Assembly: GCA_026394315.1 (NCBI GenBank)
Contig: JAPKYM010000205.1
Location: 1 to 10,766, forward strand
Origin: Candidatus Bathyarchaeota archaeon
GTDB taxonomy: Archaea; Thermoproteota; Bathyarchaeia; 40CM-2-53-6; RBG-13-38-9
Reading direction: 5' to 3'
DNA: 10,766 nucleotides
Shown here: in pieces, positions 6,749 to 10,766 of the stretch
Numbering within the stretch: the first letter of the stretch is position 1
How the letters are laid out: every line of letters begins with the position of its first letter
Notes under the pieces: generated by a model
Seen by the model: only the letters and a program-made list of their open reading frames with translations
Told to the model about the DNA's origin: nothing
The model's database searches: none
Made by a program: the position numbers and the translations under genes

Positions 6749-7564
6749 TTGAAGATCGGAATAAACACAGTCACATTTCTTAAGGAGAAACCTGAGAAGC
6801 GCCTGGAGCTCAGCAAAGAAGCAGGGTTTGAAGGCGTGGAGATCTTAGCCTATCCTGAGGAGCTTACGCTGGAAAGGCGTAGTGAGATGAAGAATCACTT
6901 ACGGAGGCTAAACTTGGAAGCAATGATGATTGCTACTGGACCTCCAATAGCTCTTGGCGGTGGCAAGTTCTGTCTGGAGAGCCCGGACAAGGCTGTAAGA
7001 GAAAGAACTGTACAGTATGTGAAAGACTGTGTCGATTGGGCTACTGACTTCAGAACTGATAACATCTACTTGGTCACCCCAACTAACAGAAGTGACATAC
7101 CAGACTCTGCAAAAGCAGTGGAATGGCTCCGTGACTCACTGACCAAGGCATGTGATTACGCAAAATCGGCAGGAGTTAAGATCTGTATTGAACATTCGCC
7201 TGGAAAGCTTGTGGGCGAGGCCAGATACCTCAACCAGCTCATAAAAGAATGCAAGATAGAGAACTTCGGTGCTCTGATAGATATTGGACACCTAAACATG
7301 ACAAGGGAAGATGCTATGGACACCATTATGAAGACAGACAGACTATACCATGTTCACTTCGACAATAACGATGGAAAAAACGACATTCACACACCGCTAG
7401 ACGTTGGAACCCTCCCAATGAGTGAGGTTGTGAAATTCGTCAAAGCTCTGAAACAGAAGAGGTACGACGGCTACTATTCTGTCGAATTGTTAAACCTCCA
7501 AAATCCGATCAAAACATTGAAGGAAAACATCGCAATCTTGAAGGATATCTACGAAAACGCCTAG
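6749..7564 (+). CDS. Sugar phosphate isomerase/epimerase-like TIM barrel protein (xylose isomerase-like, AP endonuclease 2 family)
   Basis: This single-domain TIM barrel is of the group that includes hydroxypyruvate isomerase, inosose dehydratase, ketose epimerases and endonuclease IV. Starting at TTG 6749 the protein is 271 residues and opens MKIGINTVTF, the first barrel strand. GGTGG lies eight bases before it, which favours this start over TTG 6734 or GTG 6737. Counted from 6734, likely metal ligands are Glu153 (KICIEHSP), Asp183 (LIDIGHLN), His208 (YHVHFDNND) and Glu251 (YYSVELLN), with His186 and His219 also placed as in the family, so it should be an active metalloenzyme. The substrate cannot be told. 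It is divergent from the cofE-glyA operon and convergent with kbl. Hydroxypyruvate isomerase would suit the serine context but is a guess; the protein lacks the extra loops and clustered histidines of endonuclease IV. Confidence 0.85.
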   Translation: MKIGINTVTFLKEKPEKRLELSKEAGFEGVEILAYPEELTLERRSEMKNHLRRLNLEAMMIATGPPIALGGGKFCLESPDKAVRERTVQYVKDCVDWATDFRTDNIYLVTPTNRSDIPDSAKAVEWLRDSLTKACDYAKSAGVKICIEHSPGKLVGEARYLNQLIKECKIENFGALIDIGHLNMTREDAMDTIMKTDRLYHVHFDNNDGKNDIHTPLDVGTLPMSEVVKFVKALKQKRYDGYYSVELLNLQNPIKTLKENIAILKDIYENA

Positions 7565-7572
7565 TTAATCCT

Positions 7573-7623
7573 AAAAAAATCTTACTCTGAAGGTTTTCAG
7601 AATGAAGAATTACCTTCAGAGTA
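7573..7623 (-). terminator. Hairpin plus T-tract terminator of kbl, overlapping its stop codon
   Basis: TACTCTGAAGGT (7583-7594) and ACCTTCAGAGTA (7612-7623) form a perfect 12-base-pair inverted repeat with a 17-base loop. On the minus strand it is followed within four bases by seven T residues (7579-7573), the layout of an intrinsic terminator for kbl. The distal arm includes the last codons of kbl and its TGA. The hairpin is also transcribed from the convergent TIM-barrel gene, for which no downstream T-tract is present. Confidence 0.7.
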
Positions 7624-8815
7624 TCTTGAGCTTCTTACCTGCCCTTTCGAAGGCGGCTAGAGCGATGTCCAACTGTTCGCGTGTGTGGTGTGCGTTAACT
7701 ATCGTCCTTACTCTTGCTGTCTCTTTTGGTACAACTGGATAACTGAAGGCTTGGATGTAGATATTTTCTTCTTCATATAGGTATTTGCTGAGTTCACGGG
7801 CCTTGTCTGTTGGACCTACTATCACTGGGGTTATCGGTGTCTGGCTTACTCCTGTGTTGAATCCTAAATCCTCTAGTCCTTTCTTGAAGTATCTAGTGTT
7901 CTCCCACAATTTCTGTACACGTTGAGGCTCCTTTTCTATGATCTCCAGAGCCTTCATTGTGGCTCCACACGTGGCTGGATCAAGAAATCCTGTGGAGAAG
8001 ACGTATGGTCTGGACGCTCGGTTCAAATAGTATTTCAGGTCTGCACTTCCGGCTATATATCCTCCTACCGTGGCTATTGCCTTTGAGAGGGTTCCCATCT
8101 GAACCTCAACTCTGCCGTAGAGATTGAAGTGTTCAACCGTACCCTTACCAGTCTTCCCAAGAACTCCTGAAGCATGAGCCTCATCGATAAAGACGAATGC
8201 GTCGTACTTCTCTGCCAATTCAACCATTTCTGGGAGTTTGCATATGTCACCGTCCATACTGAAGACCGCGTCTGAGATTATCATGCTCTTGCCTTTAGAT
8301 CGGTCTTTTGCACTTGTCTTCAGCTTTTCCTCGAGATCCTTCATGTCCAAGTGTTTGTAGACAAGACGGTCAACTCCTCTGGACATCCTGCAGCCATCAA
8401 TTATGCTCGCATGATTGAGCTCTTCACTTATGATTGTGTCACCTTCAGCCATTAGTGGCCATATCGCTCCTAGGTTAGCAATGTAGCCAGTTGGGAAGCA
8501 CAATGCGGCTTCGGAGGATTTGAATGATGCAAGCTTTTCCTCAAGTTTGTTCTGTATGTCGTATGTCATGATCATGCGGCCGGTTCCCATTCCGGCACCA
8601 TACTTGTCTACTGCGTCTTTTGCTGCCTTCATCATCTCTGGATGATTTGCCAGTCCAAGGTAGTTGTTTGCGCAGAGAACTAGAACCTCTTTTCCATCTA
8701 TGTTGGCTTTAGTGGAGTTAGGACCTGAGAGTACTCTTATGTGGGGTGCGAAGCCAATTTGTTTGAACTCAGCAACCTTTTGTTCCAGAAATTTTGCATA
8801 TTTAGCGTTGGGCAA
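7616..8815 (-). CDS. kbl: Glycine C-acetyltransferase (2-amino-3-ketobutyrate CoA ligase)
   Basis: This PLP enzyme of the alpha-oxoamine synthase family cleaves 2-amino-3-oxobutyrate with CoA to glycine and acetyl-CoA, the second step of threonine breakdown after threonine dehydrogenase, and it is reversible. The 399 residues equal the family's usual size. Motifs are CANNYLGLANHPE (48-60), GAGMGTGRMIMT (73-84), ELNHASIIDGCRMS (132-145), the SDAVFSMDGD segment (181-190), FIDEAHASGVLG (209-220), GTLSKAIATVGGYIAG (241-256) with PLP-binding Lys245, and ARVRTIVNAHHT (367-378) with the substrate-binding arginine. TTG 8815 is preceded by a TGA in frame and by GAGG eight bases upstream. Neighbouring gcv and glyA genes favour Kbl over the related BioF (8-amino-7-oxononanoate synthase); no biotin genes are present. 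It is transcribed alone, with its own TATA box and terminator. Confidence 0.92.
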   Translation of the reverse strand: MPNAKYAKFLEQKVAEFKQIGFAPHIRVLSGPNSTKANIDGKEVLVLCANNYLGLANHPEMMKAAKDAVDKYGAGMGTGRMIMTYDIQNKLEEKLASFKSSEAALCFPTGYIANLGAIWPLMAEGDTIISEELNHASIIDGCRMSRGVDRLVYKHLDMKDLEEKLKTSAKDRSKGKSMIISDAVFSMDGDICKLPEMVELAEKYDAFVFIDEAHASGVLGKTGKGTVEHFNLYGRVEVQMGTLSKAIATVGGYIAGSADLKYYLNRASRPYVFSTGFLDPATCGATMKALEIIEKEPQRVQKLWENTRYFKKGLEDLGFNTGVSQTPITPVIVGPTDKARELSKYLYEEENIYIQAFSYPVVPKETARVRTIVNAHHTREQLDIALAAFERAGKKLKIL

Positions 8816-8850
8816 TCATTACGCCTCGCCCAAACAGAGCTTGAGATCGC

Positions 8851-8858
8851 TATATAAG
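8851..8858 (-). promoter_or_regulatory. TATA box of kbl
   Basis: CTTATATA on the minus strand is close to the archaeal TATA consensus. It predicts initiation near 8828, immediately before the GAGG ribosome binding site (8827-8824) and about 13 bases before TTG 8815. kbl is therefore expressed separately from the gcvT-gcvH-amidohydrolase operon upstream. Confidence 0.65.
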
Positions 8859-8896
8859 ATCTTCTTGGACTCCGAAGAGTATTGTCTAGACCTCTT

Positions 8897-9640
8897 TCAC
8901 TTGATGAGTCCTTGAATGTTCTCTCCAAGGATCATTCGCTTATCTTTCTCATTAATGTCTGCAAGCATGATCTTGGAAAGTTCAAATTTCATGCCTCCGC
9001 CTAAGGGATAGTCTGAACCGTAGATCAGGCGGTCTGAGCTGAGGTCTTGTGCGGCTTGAGTGATCTTTCTTGGGTGCTGTGCATAGGAGGTTTCCAAGTA
9101 GATGTTCGGGTTCTTCTTAGCTACGTTCAGGCATTCTGGATCGATCATATGTGCTATGATGAACTTCGCATCTGGAAATTTCTCTGCAAGTGAGCCTACA
9201 TAGCTGGCGTTCCCTAGATTTCCCCATCCTGTGTGGATCATCACGGGTATGTCTAGCCTGATCGTTCTTTCTATTAGGGGATGAACAATTTTGTTGGAGA
9301 TATAGTATCCTCCTAGAACTGGGTGCAGCTTCAATCCTCGAAATCCGTGAGTCTCAACTAACAGTTCAAGTTGTTCGCAGCAGCCTTCAATTCTTGGGTC
9401 CAGCCATGCAAAAGCGAAAAGCCGATCTCTGAAACGACTTATTGAAGATGCTAATTCCAGATTCGCATCGCCTAGTCTGTGTGGTAGATGGAAGTTCGGC
9501 ATCACCACAGCGCTTGTGACATTATTCCTGTCCATTTCAGAGATTAGACGTTCAGCTGAAATTGATAGAACAGTTTCTTCAGAAGCTGAGTAATGGAAGG
9601 GATCACATTCTCCGATGTGGGTGTGAGCGTCAAAGATCAT
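8897..9640 (-). CDS. Small amidohydrolase-2 family (COG2159-type) metal-dependent hydrolase
   Basis: This 247-residue TIM-barrel hydrolase has the full amidohydrolase ligand set: HTH at 6-8 (FDAHTHIG), Lys104 (GFRGLKLHP), His136 (PVMIHTGWG), His164 (FIIAHM) and Asp210 (LIYGSDYP). The family includes decarboxylases such as aminocarboxymuconate-semialdehyde decarboxylase and hydrolases of lactones or amides. This member is shorter than those decarboxylases (about 330 residues), and its substrate is unknown. ATG 9640 lies 23 bases after the gcvH stop, preceded by AGGCAATCC, a degenerate form of the AGGTGATCC site found before gcvPB. It is therefore the third gene of the gcvT-gcvH operon, which suggests a role connected with glycine or C1 metabolism, though it could be a passenger. 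Confidence 0.85.
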   Translation of the reverse strand: MIFDAHTHIGECDPFHYSASEETVLSISAERLISEMDRNNVTSAVVMPNFHLPHRLGDANLELASSISRFRDRLFAFAWLDPRIEGCCEQLELLVETHGFRGLKLHPVLGGYYISNKIVHPLIERTIRLDIPVMIHTGWGNLGNASYVGSLAEKFPDAKFIIAHMIDPECLNVAKKNPNIYLETSYAQHPRKITQAAQDLSSDRLIYGSDYPLGGGMKFELSKIMLADINEKDKRMILGENIQGLIK

Positions 9641-9663
9641 CTTGGATTGCCTATGATGCTAGG

Positions 9664-10074
9664 TCACTTCTTACTGATAGACTTGAGGAATTCAGAGTAT
9701 TGAACGGCATTCATAAGTTCCTTGATCTCGGCATCCCAATTGCTGGGTTCTATGACGGCGATCCATCCATCCGTATATGGACTTGTGTTTATCATGTCAG
9801 GCTTGTTTGACAGTTGATCATTCACTTCAACTAGTTCTCCGCTCACAGGGGCGAAATAGTCTGACACTGCCTTGACTGATTCTACCGTTCCGAGAGCTTC
9901 CTTTTTTGAAATGTGTTTGCCCCGTACTGGAAGATCGACGAAGACGACTTCATGAAGTGACTTCTGGGCGTAGTCCGTGACTCCCATCCTGCACTTGCCG
10001 TTCTCTTTCTTCAGCCATTCATGATCCTTGGTATAGCTGAGCTTCTCTGGAACATCATATTCTCCATTCTTCAC
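9664..10074 (-). CDS. gcvH: Glycine cleavage system H protein
   Basis: This lipoyl carrier protein shuttles the aminomethyl group between the P-protein and GcvT. Landmarks, counted from GTG 10083, are LSYTKDHEWLKKENGKCRMG (15-34), HEVVFVDLPVRGK (44-56), LGTVESVKAVSDYFAPVSGE (64-83) with lipoylated Lys71, and the C-terminal SPYTDGWIAVIEPSN segment (101-115). Length is about 136 residues against a usual 125-140. The frame opens with GTG at 10083, but AGGTGATC (10085-10078), the ribosome binding site, covers that codon, so I prefer GTG 10074 (10077 is also possible). It is second in the operon, 41-50 bases behind gcvT. No lipoate ligase or lipoyl synthase gene is nearby. Confidence 0.96.
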   Translation of the reverse strand: MKNGEYDVPEKLSYTKDHEWLKKENGKCRMGVTDYAQKSLHEVVFVDLPVRGKHISKKEALGTVESVKAVSDYFAPVSGELVEVNDQLSNKPDMINTSPYTDGWIAVIEPSNWDAEIKELMNAVQYSEFLKSISKK

Positions 10075-10077
10075 CAC

Positions 10078-10085
10078 GATCACCT
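10078..10085 (-). promoter_or_regulatory. Ribosome binding site of gcvH
   Basis: AGGTGATC on the minus strand complements the 16S rRNA tail over eight bases and matches the core of the gcvPB site. It overlaps the first possible GTG (10083-10081) and points to GTG 10074 as the real start. Confidence 0.6.
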
Positions 10086-10124
10086 TGTCAAGAGCGTGCT
10101 ATTGGTTGAATCTTCGAGCAGCCG

Positions 10125-10766
10125 CTAAGATACTCTCTTCAAACCATAAAGCTTTGGATCGTAGAAGGGAAATCCAACAACTTCGGCATCAAGTAGTTTG
10201 CCGTGAACCTCAATTGAGAGTTCTTCTCCGAGTCCAGCGTTCTCCAGCGGTACGTAACCCATGGCTATTCCACCGTTGAGAATTGGGGAGAAAGTACCGC
10301 TTGTCACCATTCCCAGTTCTTTGCCGCTTTTCAGTATCTTGCTCTCTGCTCTTGGTATGCCCTTGCCAATAATGCTGAGCCCGATACGGCTTCTCTTCAG
10401 TCCAGCTGCTTTGTTCCTTAGAATCGCTTCCTTGCCAATGAAATCGCCTTTCTCGAATTTTACAACGAAATTGAGGTTTGCTTCAAGTGGGTCTGTTGAT
10501 TCATTGATATCGTTGCCGTAGAGACACATTCCTGCCTCCAACCGAAGAACATCACGAGATCCTAGACCACAGGGTTTGATCCCGAATTCTTTTCCTGTAT
10601 TGAGGATGTCATTCCATAGGTTAAGGGCTTTAGCTGGGTCATCCACCGATGCGTCGAGAACACAGATCTCTAGCCCATCCTCACCAGTGTAACCTGTCCT
10701 AGAGAGTATACAGTCTTGTCCCCTAATTTTGGTATACATGCAGTCGAAGCGTATCATTGAAGACAG
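10125..10766 (-). CDS. gcvT: Aminomethyltransferase (glycine cleavage T protein), C-terminal part (runs off right edge)
   Basis: The T protein releases ammonia from aminomethyl-GcvH and transfers the C1 unit to tetrahydrofolate or a related pterin. The minus-strand frame is open from the window edge (Leu-Ser-Ser before Met 10757), so that methionine is internal and 214 of about 360-400 residues are visible. Markers are SRTGYTGEDGLEICV, GLGSRDVLRLEAGMCLYGND, LNFVVKFEKGDFIGKEAI, the MVTSGTFSPILNGGIAMGYV stretch and the C-terminal VVGFPFYDP. The N-terminal part of the pterin-binding ring is outside the window. It ends at TAG 10125 and heads the gcvT-gcvH-amidohydrolase operon. Homologues such as sarcosine/dimethylglycine dehydrogenase domains or YgfZ are less likely given gcvH next door. 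Confidence 0.95.
   Translation of the reverse strand: MSSMIRFDCMYTKIRGQDCILSRTGYTGEDGLEICVLDASVDDPAKALNLWNDILNTGKEFGIKPCGLGSRDVLRLEAGMCLYGNDINESTDPLEANLNFVVKFEKGDFIGKEAILRNKAAGLKRSRIGLSIIGKGIPRAESKILKSGKELGMVTSGTFSPILNGGIAMGYVPLENAGLGEELSIEVHGKLLDAEVVGFPFYDPKLYGLKRVS

Noticed and set aside
7616..8815. Reading the gene as bioF (8-amino-7-oxononanoate synthase)
   Set aside because: The two families share the fold, but the GTLSKAIATVGGYIAG form, the 399-residue length and the glycine-metabolism neighbours favour Kbl; no biotin genes are nearby.
8737..8928. Minus-strand frame bridging the amidohydrolase end and the kbl start
   Set aside because: It overlaps both genes and the kbl promoter, and the frame has no family resemblance.
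9562..9810. Plus-strand 82-codon frame opposite gcvH and the amidohydrolase
   Set aside because: It is antisense to two conserved genes, with no promoter or binding site.
10261..10521. Plus-strand 86-codon hydrophobic frame opposite gcvT
   Set aside because: Its hydrophobic composition arises from the antisense of a conserved GcvT region; no start signals.

Overview
The window looks archaeal and is most likely from a TACK-group lineage such as Bathyarchaeia or Nitrososphaeria; the lineage is inference. The signs are a glycine decarboxylase split into two subunits, an archaeal-style serine hydroxymethyltransferase, a CofE-type (F420 gamma-glutamyl ligase) protein, TATA-box-like promoters placed 25-30 bases before starts, frequent TTG/GTG starts, and GGTGA-type ribosome binding sites complementary to the archaeal 16S rRNA tail.

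Layout. Bases 1-490 (minus strand) encode the N-terminal 163 residues of a TnpB protein that runs off the left edge. Its upstream flank (about 491-602) carries a small hairpin and a TTAC motif that look like one end of an IS200/IS605-type element. A short plus-strand reading frame (586-804) just outside may be the remnant of an interrupted gene. A membrane-anchored NTF2-like protein follows (926-1453). From 1608 onward the window is almost entirely one-carbon and glycine metabolism: gcvPA-gcvPB (+), glyA and a cofE-like gene (-, one operon with an ATGA overlap), a xylose-isomerase-like TIM barrel gene (+, divergent from cofE), kbl (-), and a gcvT-gcvH-amidohydrolase operon (-) whose gcvT runs off the right edge.

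How the genes fit together. GcvPA/GcvPB decarboxylate glycine and load the aminomethyl group on the lipoyl lysine of GcvH. GcvT moves the one-carbon unit to a tetrahydropterin carrier. GlyA uses the same carrier to interconvert glycine and serine. Kbl links glycine and acetyl-CoA to 2-amino-3-oxobutyrate (threonine breakdown). The L-protein, lipoate attachment enzymes and threonine dehydrogenase are not in the window. All these steps are reversible in principle, so the locus could break down glycine/threonine or make glycine from C1 units; the sequence does not decide this.

The most interesting points are three genes with no textbook place in this pathway but tied to it by position. A divergent CofE-family ligase is translationally coupled to glyA and may glutamylate the C1 carrier. 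A small amidohydrolase sits directly behind gcvH. A TIM-barrel isomerase shares a divergent promoter region with the cofE-glyA operon.
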